DNA from: Lingula anatina
Taxonomy: Eukaryota > Brachiopoda > Lingulata > Lingulida > Lingulidae
Assembly (NCBI RefSeq): GCF_001039355.2
Contig: NW_019773513.1
Span: 958,245-1,022,244, forward strand
Direction of reading: 5' to 3'
DNA length: 64,000 nt
In this document: positions 46,534-57,917 of the stretch, piece after piece
Layout of the letters: each line of letters starts with the position of its first letter
Numbering within the stretch: the stretch's first letter is position 1
The notes under the pieces: generated by a model
Told to the model about the DNA's origin: nothing
Databases searched by the model: none
The model's input: the letters and a program-made list of their open reading frames with translations, nothing else
Translations under genes and position numbers: made by a program

Positions 46534-46534
<1 letters not shown>
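46435..46534. repeat. Dispersed repeat family 1, truncated copy
   Basis: caggggcggatttaggccgt...ctgtcggaagacggtc; interrupted by a poly-A/(TA)n tract (46523-46617) where the other copies go on. Confidence 0.85.

Positions 46535-46617
<83 letters not shown>
46523..46617. repeat. Poly-A then (TA)n tract
   Basis: About 27 A bases followed by about 29 TA units, interrupting a dispersed repeat copy. Confidence 0.95.
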
Positions 46618-46619
<2 letters not shown>

Positions 46620-47908
46620 AGTTATTCAATATAAGTATATTTTTCTTAGTACGTAGCAGGAGTAGCAGCTGTTTGAAAGTCCGCAAAGGACATAACTTGT
46701 CAGGTACACATCAGATTTGATGAGTTAATCGTACATTAAGATTCAAAGTTTATACCACGTGCATATAATATGCCAACTGAGTGATCCAGGTATGAGCTGT
46801 TCTTGAAAACGACCAATCTTTATTGTTAAAAATGTGTGGAAGTTACTCAGTAAGGATATTGTGAACGGAAGAATGGAACCTGAGAATGGAACATAACTTC
46901 TAATCACGCAAAAGACAATAGAAGAAAAAAAACAAATAAATGTGTGATCAGTACGGAGAAATTGAATATAATGTCTTGTGTGTTTGTATGAAAAATAAAT
47001 AGGTGAAAAAACGCTTGAAAGTACCAGCTTTGTTGGCGTTGTCACTATCATTAATATACACAATCTTGTTAATACCATTTAATGTATAATCTCTACATCA
47101 TTACGCAAAACCTTTGGGGCCCGTTTGCCTTAACTTTCATGTCCAGAATGTCGTTTGTTTTTAATCTTTGACAAAAGTCGGAAGATCGAAGTTCGATATT
47201 GCTGACGCAAATAAGTTGCCAAACAATCTACCTCTACTATGTTTTCGTTACAATGTTTTTTTGTTATTTTGTTTATTTTTAATTATATTTTTGGGTTATT
47301 ATATTTTCTGAATGCCTTCCCTCTCTCCTATCCTGTCTTTTAATATGACAAAGGAGGGGAAATAAATTAAGCAATCATTGTCTATGGGCCAAAGGCCAAA
47401 AAATCCAATTTGGCTGCACCTCCCGCTAGGCAAAGGTTTTATTTACTTTCTTTAATCTTTAGCAGGAATTATAGATTTATTGAGCCATGATCGTAACATG
47501 CACATTGTTACTGCATAAGTCCATAAACCAGGATTTAACATTGTTGAAATACATTATGAATATGCATTATACAAGATAAAGAAAGAATTCTAGCCCTATG
47601 ATACCTTGCAGATGGGTAATTGAAGATGTTTCTAATAAAATGTTGGTCATTTAGCACTTCCAAAAGTGTATCAGACATGTAATACGGTAATACTGGTAAT
47701 TGAGGGGAGGCCTCCGTTTTTTATGCCTATATAAGTTCATTGCAGTTTGTCTAACATTAAGGACATGGATAGGATATAACATTTCTTCCTATTATTTTCT
47801 TCAATTTTGATACAATATAAAACAATGCCTGGCAAAATCACCACCAACCTTAATTATGCAATGTAGGTAACATGGAACCTCAAACTCACACCTTGAAAAT
47901 GTCAATAT

Positions 47909-48256
47909 GTGAAAAAAGAGATTCATGATGTTTTTACAGAAACAGGTCTTAATGATTGTTTTCACTATCCAAGTAATTATGATGAAAAATTTATTGTACC
48001 TCTAGTATATCAAAAACTAATGGATATTAAACAACAAGCTATATTGTCAGAGATTAACGACTCGAGAAAGTGCTGGCTCTATAGACACCTCATCGACCGT
48101 GTTACTATTCAAACTTATCTTACAAAACCAATCCCGCTCCAGTTTAAGAAAATGATTAGTAAAATAAGATTATCATCCCATAAACTTGCAAATTCAAATT
48201 TTCCGGGCGATGATCGCTGGCCGCGGCCAGCCTTTCGTATAATTGTAAAAGGGTGA
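47909..48256 (+). pseudogene. LINE-like ORF C-terminal relic
   Basis: An open stretch of 115 codons reads ...SRKCWLYRHLIDRVTIQTYL and QFKKMISKIRLSSHKLANSN. The R-[KR]-x-x-x-x-[FY]-x...-Y-L...-K-[IL]-R-x-S-x-H-x-L pattern resembles the end of non-LTR retrotransposon ORF2 proteins, just before the zinc-knuckle. The expected I-E-x-G-R-[YW] and cysteines do not follow; the frame ends in unrelated sequence. Called a truncated relic on motif memory only. Confidence 0.4.
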
Positions 48257-48553
48257 TATCTCCATGTCCAATATCAATGGCAAACCAATCCAAAACGACG
48301 GCCTCCGTTTTCTTTATGACTTTAATTGTCGTGTATTTTGAAATTAATGCCAGAGATGAATTTGACGGCAAAGCGGCCATATTTCCATGTGGTGATAATA
48401 CACATGCGCAGAAAGCTCATTTTCCGCACTTGGAACTACTCGGATGTCTCCGCAGTCGACAATGACAGTATGGAGCTTGCGGAATTAGCCGAGGATTGCC
48501 GATTGCACTTTCCGGCAAATTCAATAACGACGTTTGCGACAACCGACCTCCTT

Positions 48554-48717
48554 NNNNNNNNNNNNNNNNNNNNNNNNNNNNNNNNNNNNNNNNNNNNNNN
48601 NNNNNNNNNNNNNNNNNNNNNNNNNNNNNNNNNNNNNNNNNNNNNNNNNNNNNNNNNNNNNNNNNNNNNNNNNNNNNNNNNNNNNNNNNNNNNNNNNNNN
48701 NNNNNNNNNNNNNNNNN
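48554..48717. other. Assembly gap (164 N)
   Basis: A run of N followed by about 26 T. Single N bases also occur at 39963, 45810 and 52090. Confidence 0.99.
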
Positions 48718-49590
48718 TTTTTTTTTTTTTTTTTTTTTTTTTTGGAGAACGGACGAAAATCGGTGCGCGCGCAGGATGTCATCCATAAAAATAAAAAAGT
48801 GTGGCCTTATGTTTGCCTGTTGCCCGCTAGTGTATTGAACCATTCTTCTTCTTGGAATACATCTGTGTGCGCTTTAAGTAACTATTAGTTAAAACTCCTG
48901 AGCCCTAGAAAACTCGATAACTTGCACGCACAATGGGGCATTAGAATTCACGTGAGGGAGATATCCTGCTCTCCCACACACTATATATGAATTCACGTGA
49001 AGGAGGTTTGACAAAGAGTGCAATAGCGTGCAGTTTACCTTTACTTAAACTATTTGGTAGTTTTTATTAATGTATTGACATACTGCATGGTGATTTGACT
49101 GTTGCCAAGCAACGCGTGCAAACAAAAAGTGCAAAACACAATAGACTGGCACTTGGGTATTGACAATGGGGAATTGAATTTCATGCTGTTAGCAGTATCC
49201 CCCTCCCCTTCCCATCAATACTCATATATTCATACCACTTACAGTCCGGCTTGTAATCGCCTCAATTTTTAAGTGATATGACTTCTAGGTCCATCTTCAG
49301 GAAACGGCCACTTGATTACAACTCCCCCTACGTCTATAATATGAACATAATCCTGTCATCCGTTTATTGAACTCATGTAAGTGGGATTTCACAGGTGTGG
49401 GGTTTTCAATCATGTGCTTATTTCCTGAATATTAGCCTAGACAGTTTTTAGTCAAAACTGGTAGAAACGTGACTTAATCAAAAAAAAAAAAAAAAAAAAT
49501 CTCATTACAGCTTTACTTGATGTTTGCTTTCCCAAATGATTGTACCATTTCATTTTTTTTCTTTTTTTTTCTGACTGTTTTATTATAAAA

Positions 49591-49945
49591 AATCTGAAAT
49601 ACAAATAGATTTGATAATTTTCTTGACTGATATCATTCCTTAAAATATCGCCTGCCTTCAGTCAATATAACGGAAACACCGTTAGGAAAGATATCCGTTT
49701 GCGCAGCTGTATTGATCCTCAAAAGCTTGAATGGTTGTTTAACTTTTACAGTAATACTCTAGGGTAAAATCCTGATTATTCTCATACAATCTGAAATACG
49801 AGTTCCTCCAATATCAAGTTCGTGTAGTAATTTTCTTTACTGATATCATTTTTCAAACTATCATCCGCCTCCGGTCAAATTGACAGAAACACCGCTACGA
49901 AAGATGGATTTGCGTAGCTGTATGGATTCTTACAAGTTTTAATTG
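49591..49945. repeat. Diverged 197-bp-period tandem repeat
   Basis: 49591-49735 and 49788-49945 share aatctgaaatac, tttctt.actgatatcatt, gacagaaacaccg, gaaagat and gcgtagctgtat.gat in order. Origin unknown. Confidence 0.8.
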
Positions 49946-51893
49946 TCCTTTTGCTTTTTCAATTAATTAAATCGCGTTTTTTTTCTTTTCTGAAAAGAAA
50001 AAATACCTGTCTTGTAAATCGATATGGTACTTTATTTATGTCACCTCATGGTCGAAAAATCAATAAAACAATGAAGTAAAAATGTGAGCAAGTTTTATGG
50101 CAAACAAAAAATAAGTATTGTCAGCGAAAAAAAATGAAAAAAAAAACATTCAAAGTGATTAATACTCTGTAAATATCTCTCAAACTAAATTTAATTACTA
50201 GTAAAATATTTTTTTACCTTTTGTAAAACTATAGTGCTCACGTACATGTATTGTAGTGTAGGAACCGACTGCAAATACCTAGCCAGCTGTGAGAGAGCAA
50301 GGATAGAAGCGAAAAATGAGACGTACGATACGCATTTTCACTAACAAGATTTTGAAAAAAGGCCTTACACTTTAATAGAAATATAAGGTGTCGCTATAAA
50401 AAAAAAAATAAAAAAATAAAAAAAAAAAAACAAAGCATAGAACTTTTACGCTTTGAAAACCCATACATTCTACAAGCAGAAACAAACAACAGATAGACTG
50501 ATTTTTTTTCGGTATTTGTTTTAAGGTTTTAAGGTTTTGTGAAACTATTCTCTAATTTAACGACATAATAACTTTCGCGTACAATGTCATTATGCGAACT
50601 TCTTGCAATACTCAAAAATATACGGATATTTTTATATATTGCGTCTGTTTGTCACAGGAACTAAAAATGTTTGCCTGTTTTTCTGTCTTTAATTATTTTT
50701 CGTCGAATAACTAAAAAACTACTCTGAACCAGGCATGGAGTGCAAGAATAAAAAGTTTTAAAGAGATTTGGCGTGCTTCAAAATATAAAATGAATAGATA
50801 AATAAAAGACATTAAAATCAAACTCCAAGTGTAGCTGCGGCCCAGTGAACATCTGTGGGTTTGACCTACCTGGAGAACTATACGATTTAAAATACAATCA
50901 AAACAGAATCAGCATTTTTAAAAAGAGAAATAAAATAGCATGAATGAAACCGTTAAAATACGGCATGATTATTTAAAGTGATACAATGCCTCAACAAGCA
51001 AATAATTTAATTCCGAAAGTCTTGGTTGTAAATATCTATACTTTATTTCTTATGCGACCAAGCTATTGGTCGAACAGTTATCGTGTGTTCTAATACAGCT
51101 GTATCAAGATCTAAATCTCTTTCACTGTGAAGTGTCTTATTCATATAAGAATAAAGCAGTATTTTTTCTTCATCCAACAGCTGTTCGCATAATGCCTTAC
51201 ATGGCTAACACGGTCGATGAAATTCTTCTCTCATCCATGATCATGTTATTTTTTCCACGCGGCATTTATTTTAGTTGTATTCTATTCTAACATTCGGGAT
51301 AAATGCAGAAATGTAGGTTTGTTTTGTTGGCGTTTTTCATTTAAATAAAACATTAGTTATTGATTTACTATTGAGTATAATGTCTTCTGAAATAGATAGA
51401 ATTGCATGATGAGCACGCTCTCCATTTTGCATGGTTACCTCACTATACCCGTAGATATCTAAAACGCTCTTCGTAGGACAAATACCTTAAGACCTTTAAA
51501 AAACTCTATACAGGTGAAATCGATTAATGAAACAGGCTTGTCAAGTGTACCGTTTCTATAATGAGACTTTACATAATTTACATTTGAGGTCAATAGATTT
51601 ATTATGTTAAACACTCTTTCAACGATTTCCCTGATGATGTAACAATAATGGTTTGGGGATAATATATCATTTTTTGGCTTAGCGTTTGCTCTGCTCTCAT
51701 ACTAAAGCACTTATTAATACAATTAAAGCAATTACTAAGACAATATCCTGTAGATTATGTAAACAAAACCCTTCCCTATTTTGTTTTAGATATGGTTTCA
51801 ATGTCATCTGGAAACATTTTTAATATTTTTTTCAGTAATTATCTGCTTAGTGAGGATCATAAATTTGAAAAAAAAAGACTAATCCAATATCTA

Positions 51894-52372
51894 TGGTCGC
51901 ATTCACATCGAGTTGAGCCATGGCTCCACAAAGCCACGACTTAAATATGGCGGACGTACATGAAAGGAAAACCGCCTAGTCTTTTAATAGTCTCTCCGCC
52001 TCTCACACGCCTCCCCATGTGCTGCCCCAATGGAGCCTCGATTTGATGACTGTACCCCCGCAGGAACGACGGATGGGGAGGCTTGTGAGNGACCTTGCCC
52101 CCACAAAGCCACGACTTAAAATAGGGCGGACGTACATGAAAGGAAAACCGCCTAGTCTTTTAATAGTCTCTCCGCCTCTCACACGCCTCCCCATGTGCTG
52201 CCCCAATGGAGCCTAGATTTGATGACTGTACCCCCGCAGGAACGACGGATGGGGAGGCTTGTGAGAGGCGGAGAGACTATTAAAAGATTAGGCGGTTTTC
52301 CTTTCATGTACGTCCGCCATATTTAGGTAGTGGCTTTGTAGAGCCATGGCTCAATTCGATGTGAATGCGGCC
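51894..52372. mobile_element. Inverted-repeat element, family 5, with internal duplication at an N
   Basis: TIRs tggtcgcattcacatcgagt... and ...ttcgatgtgaatgcggcc flank a palindrome; both arms contain ggcggacgtacatgaaaggaaaaccgcct and its complement. A 165-bp stretch of the left arm appears twice on either side of the N at 52090, probably an assembly duplication, so the real element is shorter. Confidence 0.85.
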
Positions 52373-53163
52373 TATGACGCTAAATGCTTCATCGCATGTT
52401 CCTCATTAATCCCTGAAAATCTGTGATTTTATAACGACTGATTATTTTCCAAAATATATAAGGCATTGAAAGGCAAGAAAAAATGGGTTGCCAATCACAA
52501 CTTCACTCCGCCCCGACACTTTATTAGCCTAAAAGACGGTGTCTTTTAAATCCTAAAGATAACTGCAATATGTACATGTACGTGTCTCCTTCGTGAAAAA
52601 TATAAAAAAATGAGTGCAAATGTGAGGGCAAATGAGGTATGCTCACATTCCACTATTTCAAGGCACAGGATATGGGGATTTTCAGCGTATTATACTGTAA
52701 CAAACAGAGCACCCAGGTGTCCTCCACCATCTTCTGTGATTTACCTTGCACACATATCCTCTCATTTCCAGACAACATTCTTCTTCACCTGGCTTCACCT
52801 GGCTTCACCTGGCTTGAATGTCGATAGTCTATGTTTTTCCAGGAACTTTCACATTGCGTTCGAATGTAATTTTAGATCAAGGGCGATGGTTTCATAGTTT
52901 AAATGGGGGGGGGGGGGGGGGGGGGCAGTATGGCTTGGGACCTATCTAAGAATGAAACTGGCAGCTTTGAAGACCAAGAAAAATCCACGCACTCTCACTT
53001 TAACTAAACATTACTTATTACTTTAGACAGTAAAAACAGGGTACATACATGTAGAAGCTAAACGTGTCGGGAACCAGAAGTCTTGTAACACGATAACTGT
53101 AATCACATCTCTTTACCATGTAAACTGTCAAATACACGGTCTACTATTGATCTTGGACGAGTA

Positions 53164-53431
53164 AGAGCTCATTTTATTTGAAACTGTCGTTCTACGATCC
53201 AATCGATCCAACTCCGCAGGGACACTAGCTGAATGCAATCAGATTAACTCAGACTAGCCTCGAGCTCCTCCTGGCGTTTTAACAGCAGATTACAGGAAAA
53301 CTGGTTATGATACGAGTACGTTTGAAACAAGAGGAGGCGCGTTGATCTCTTAATCTGATTGCATTCAGCGAGATTCTCTGCGGAGTTGGATCGATCTACG
53401 TAGATCGACAGTTTCATTGGGAATGAACCCT
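53164..53431. mobile_element. MITE family 6, copy 1
   Basis: Arms gaaactgtcgttctacgatcc...gatccaactccgcagggac...gctgaatgcaatcagatta and the inverted counterpart ending ...gacagtttcattgggaatgaaccct. A second copy at 55625-55878 shares ends and the gcatt.a.aatgaaact.tcg and actccgc.g.gac...tgcaatcaaatt blocks. Confidence 0.85.
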
Positions 53432-53931
53432 AAAACGTACACGATGTAAAACACAGCACTGTAAAGTTATCAGAGCGTTGCGCTGGCGTTTAAAGTAGAA
53501 ATGAATGTGTTCTTACTGACACATTTGCACATCCGACATCTTTTTTTTTTTCATTTGTCCGGTACTATTTCCTCGTATATTATTCTGATCATTGAAACAG
53601 TGCAATTTTCTACAAAAACGAAAGCTGATCTTGAAACTGAAACCAACTGTCCTTCTGAGGATAAAACCTGTGTTACTCCATGAAGACTTGATCCGATTAC
53701 TACAAATCTAAATAAAAAACACTTGTCATTTCGAAATACTGTTAAACACGCCCGACACCTTCATCCATATAAATGTCCTACATTTATCACCTTATTTTCC
53801 GGGACTTAAAGTTGATTCCAGTGTTCAACCTTTCAACATAATAGGCCTAAGCCCGTTTGTGAAGCCGAAAGGGTCGCAGGCTGTTACAGTTGTATAATCC
53901 ATTTTGTTGTTTAGCCATCCCAAAATTTAAA

Positions 53932-53935
<4 letters not shown>

Positions 53936-53971
<36 letters not shown>
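53936..53971. repeat. (TC)n microsatellite
   Basis: About 18 CT units in the intergenic region. Confidence 0.93.
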
Positions 53972-53974
<3 letters not shown>

Positions 53975-54206
53975 ACGTTTTCACCATTTTAATGCGCTTT
54001 AGGTAAAGGTATATACATATGTGAAGTCGACATGCATAAATGTCAACTTGACTTGTACCGTTTGAACAAGATACGCGATTTATCACCTGGGTCATATACT
54101 GTAGCAGTTGAACAAATTTCGTATTGCCTGTCACACATACCCGCCTGGTTTAATTTTTTTACATCACAACCATCCACCAAATTAAATTCGTACACTGTAA
54201 TCTTAC

Positions 54207-54209
54207 CAT
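54207..54209 (-). CDS. Candidate start codon exon end (ATG|GTAAGA)
   Basis: The required upstream exon must end with ATG directly at a donor. Minus-strand ...acgtgcgATG|GTAAGATT at 54207-54209 fits, as does ...gtttacATG|GTAAAG at 53117-53119. The first has the better donor but implies a 10-kb first intron. Neither can be chosen without transcript data. Confidence 0.3.
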
Positions 54210-55624
54210 CGCACGTTGGAAAGGAAGTCTCCTGTCAATTGTCTTCTTGTCTCTCAGAGTTGTTTTTCCTCGGTATAGCTCACTAGACGTTGTTCAAATT
54301 ATTTAGACTCTCTCCAAGAATTCAACTCCAGCTATAGCCTTGACAGATATACAAGAAGACAGGCCCTGTCCAGCAGGGCTAGGTGACACAATATCTGTCG
54401 GGCGTGCGTCCCCAGTAAGGCTACGGAGGTAACAGAATAGCGCTAATGGTAAGCTCCGTGCTTTTTTTTTACTCAGCAAACAACCCGCTCAATACAAATG
54501 TAGAGCGTATTGACTCAAGCCGCGTATTGATACCAGGCCAAGAGGCACATAAGGGAACTGAAGACAAATAAAGATGAATGTTCAGTATGTTGAAATATTC
54601 TGAGTGACAGATACATTATACATATATTAAACGTGAAAGGTTATAAATTATGTTTTGGCCAGTAGCAACGCACTATTTTGTTTATTTTTTATTTTTATTA
54701 TTTTTTATTGTTGTTGTTTTTTTCGAATCGAGGTATCGCATCGTTTCATTTTTATTTCATTTTAAAAACAGTTGGGTGTTTTCCGCTGATAAATCTATAG
54801 TACCATTTTTAAGTTATGTAAACGTTACTAGCTGTTACAATATTAAAATCCCATGCTGCAAATTTAATCACAGCAAACCAATTTCGTCATATTTAATGTG
54901 CAAATCATATCGTCACTGCCACAGTGACCTCAACAGGTCATCATTGTTAAATAAAATAATCCTCGGTTGACCTGCGTTTCACAAAAACCCATTGTTTAGC
55001 TTCCATCGATTTTAATCCGAGTGTTCCATTCAAGGTTAACACTTAGAGAGACAGTCTATACACTCGACTCTTTCCCGCAGCATGATGAATAGATGTTTTC
55101 CTAGTAGGTATGCGACGACAAACAAAACATTGCGCGAGTGAAAGAATACGTCATGCGATTTTCTATAGTAGAACTGAATGTGTCCGTAACGATATCCACA
55201 ACTGAAAATTATCTGATCGCGGGAGCAAATACTGACTTAATGTTCGAAATTTGTTCTATTTTTAAGGATATATTTGAATGTTATGGGGTAAGGGTTAAGA
55301 GAACTGCGCTGCAAAGGTGTGAATGCTGATTGAATTGTCCAAAGGCTATTGATATAGCTTAGCTTTTTGTAATTATTTACATGTTGCTACTAGTCGACTT
55401 ATGCTTGAAATTTGATATCATTTTAAGTGCGACAGGAACAATTTGCCAATTGTGGTATTTTTATATTGCCTTTTTTATGTCGCAAAGACGTGTTTCGTCA
55501 TTCCCTTTGAACTGCAAAAATGACAAAAAAAAGTAGAAGACAATGAAAGAAAATGCAGAAAATGGTGAATGTGTCGCACCTTTTACTTGTACTGAACCGC
55601 TTAAATATTAGTCCTATGGAATTT

Positions 55625-55878
55625 AAGGTGCATTCACAATGAAACTATCGCACTACTGGGCTCTTCGGAATAACTCCGCGGGGACTCTCACTGACTGCAA
55701 TCAAATTCAGTAAAAGATTAATACGCCTCTTCCTGACGTTGTGAAGAATATAGAAAAAGCTGGTGATTATACGCGTACATTGGAAACAAAAAGAGGCGTA
55801 TAAATGTTTAAATTTGATTGCATCCAGCAAGAGTCTCAGCGGAGTAACGTCGAATAGTTTCATTGTTAACACACCCTG
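55625..55878. mobile_element. MITE family 6, copy 2
   Basis: aaggtgcattcacaatgaaa at the left and gaatagtttcattgttaacacaccct at the right; inner arms cgcctcttcctgacg / aaaaagaggcgtataa. Diverged from copy 1 but the same layout. Confidence 0.82.
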
Positions 55879-56212
55879 AGAGAGCCAAAGTAATGAGCAA
55901 GGGTGACCAGGGAAAATGTATTTCTCTTTTAGGTCCAAAATTCTACAAACAATCCCCAACTCGATATAATAATTGTGCGAAAAATGTCAACGTTAATGAT
56001 TCGTGTGAAAATAGACAATTATGCTGTTAATGGATCAGCGACGAAAATAGAGCAATTTGCAATTTGCATATTAATATGACACAGCTCAGAAATGCGCACT
56101 GTGTGAAATAAAAAAACAAAACAAAACATATCTTCATTTTTTCAATAGCGAAGTCTTTAGAATGCTGATAGCTTGATGCTGTTGAACTAGAGGGCTAAAA
56201 GACATCTTTGTA

Positions 56213-56348
56213 ATCCCTGCAGATCGCTCTTATGCACACACTAAGGCACAGGCCCACGCGCGAACATTTGCACACACACATTATCCCTGCAGATCGCTCT
56301 TATGCACACACTAATGCACAGACGCACATGCGAACATTTGCACACACA

Positions 56349-56352
<4 letters not shown>
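56213..56352. repeat. 70-bp tandem duplication plus (TC)n/(AC)n
   Basis: atccctgcagatcgctctta...gcgaacatttgcacacacac occurs twice with period 70; followed by (TC)n at 56353-56390 and (AC)n to 56416. Confidence 0.9.
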
Positions 56353-56415
<63 letters not shown>

Positions 56416-56639
56416 AAGCCCGCGCGAGCGCGCTTCAGTTGGCCTGGCCTTCACATTGGTTTCTATCAATTATGATGCAATATGATGCACTTCTCTATAA
56501 ATAAATTAATGGATTAACATTTGTATTAAGAAAAGAACAATACTCTATAATAAGATGTCACATGTCAAAAGTTATCATAATTTATGTTTTTAATCAGTGT
56601 AAGATAAGCTCAATATTGAATAAGAAACTAGAAAAGCAT

Positions 56640-56870
56640 CCCGAGAGCGCAGACCTCCACCAAGGTAGCAATTTCTGATTTTTATTGATTATTGATTGAT
56701 TAGGCCTATTGATCCGGATCACCACCAAAAACTAATCATCTCTTCCTTGGTCCACTTCTGACAGTTCCTGAAAGTTTCATCAAAATCGGTCCATAACTTT
56801 TTGAGTTATGTTGATGACAGACAAACAAACAAACAGACAGACAGACAGACAGACAAACAAACAGGGGTGT
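56640..56870. repeat. Widespread SINE-like motif (gtttcatcaaaatcggtcca)
   Basis: Contains gacctccaccaaggtagcaa, gatccggatcaccaccaaaa, gaaagtttcatcaaaatcggtcc and ends in (CAGA)/(CAAA) repeats. This sentence-like motif is met in many marine animal genomes as a dispersed repeat. Confidence 0.6.
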
Positions 56871-57586
56871 ATGAAATGCTCGAGATTGAAACACGTTTGT
56901 CCAAGGCTTGCACAATTGCGGTTGCTGTGCTGTGCTCTTTCCTTCCCGTTTCCTCAGTCGCAATCGAAGAAATGTCACATGACCAAAACATCAAGCCGGT
57001 GGAAAGTCACAAGTAAGTGTTCAGAGCAATTAAGACTTGATTGTCGCGGCAGGAAGAAAGTATTTCATGTAAAAATGAGATATTTTGTCTTTTTAATGCT
57101 TTCAGAAACATATATAGCGTGCCTTTGTTTGTTAGTCGGCAGTGACTGAATACATATTCGAGGAAGTTCAAAATGCAGCACTCTGCCTCTGGCCCTTAGA
57201 CTCGTACTCTCACTTTAAACCTATGTGTTATATGCCTTACTTCGAAGTTAGTCCATAAATTACAGTACATGGTAGGGACCATAAATAGGAGAGCTAACGC
57301 GTGAATTTTCGTGTAGTATTCCCGTCTGCGGTAAGTGTTGAACAGAAGTAATTAAGGCATCCTCACACGTACTGAAGCAATCACTTTAGGTCGTTTTTAA
57401 TTTCACTGACTTGGCAAGTGTGTATAGGGCCTTCGCTGCCGGTTCGATACCAACTGCTGGTGGTAATTAACTATCATTTAGCAGCTTCATTCAGCTTATA
57501 AGAATCACCTTGTACATCGATCTAGGTATGTGAATGGGGTCTTCAACATAGTGAGACATTATTTTCACAAATCATACACCACAAAT

Positions 57587-57618
<32 letters not shown>

Positions 57619-57703
57619 CAGTTATTGATTAAATTTTTTGTCTTTTTTATATATATGTAGTTCTGTATGTATGTACTATTTCTATCTCCAGTGTGAATCA
57701 ACC

Positions 57704-57917
57704 ATGGTGAAAGTCCTCTGTTGCCATCACTTTGCGTCACAGGATGTGTTTAGCACACAGGGGGAGCCACTGTGCATGTGTGCTACTGATGACTACGTGT
57801 TCGTTACAACCACTAGCTGCAGCATAGATGTCCATTCTTTGAAAGAAAAAGGATGTCCTCTTGTGTTCCAAGTGCCCAATATATCCCCCGCTAAGCAGTT
57901 GTTTTACAGCAAACAAG
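57704..57917 (+). CDS. HPS3: HPS3 exon 1 (start)
   Basis: The start ATG in a Kozak-like accATGg lies 12 nt after a strong acceptor (ttctatctccag, ending about 57691), so a non-coding 5' UTR exon further upstream is likely. Codes MVKVLCCHHFASQDVFSTQG and on to YSKQ; donor GTACAA, phase 1 out. Confidence 0.88.

Larger units (their letters stand above)
44000..57600. other. Repeat-rich region between the two genes
   Basis: No protein gene is supportable. Contents: inverted-repeat elements (44.8, 51.9, 53.2, 55.6 kb), duplications at single-N joins (45.8 and 52.1 kb), a LINE-like relic (47.9 kb), a 164-base gap (48.6 kb), diverged tandem repeats (49.6 and 56.2 kb), microsatellites and a widespread SINE-like motif (56.65 kb). 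It must contain the promoters of the divergent gene pair, but no core promoter element can be pointed to. Confidence 0.7.

Noticed and set aside
46325-46720. Lys-rich then Tyr-Ile frame
   Set aside because: Runs through poly-A and (TA)n and a dispersed repeat.
48326-48888. Frames reading through the N gap
   Set aside because: The sequence inside is unknown; poly-T at the edge makes Phe/Lys runs.
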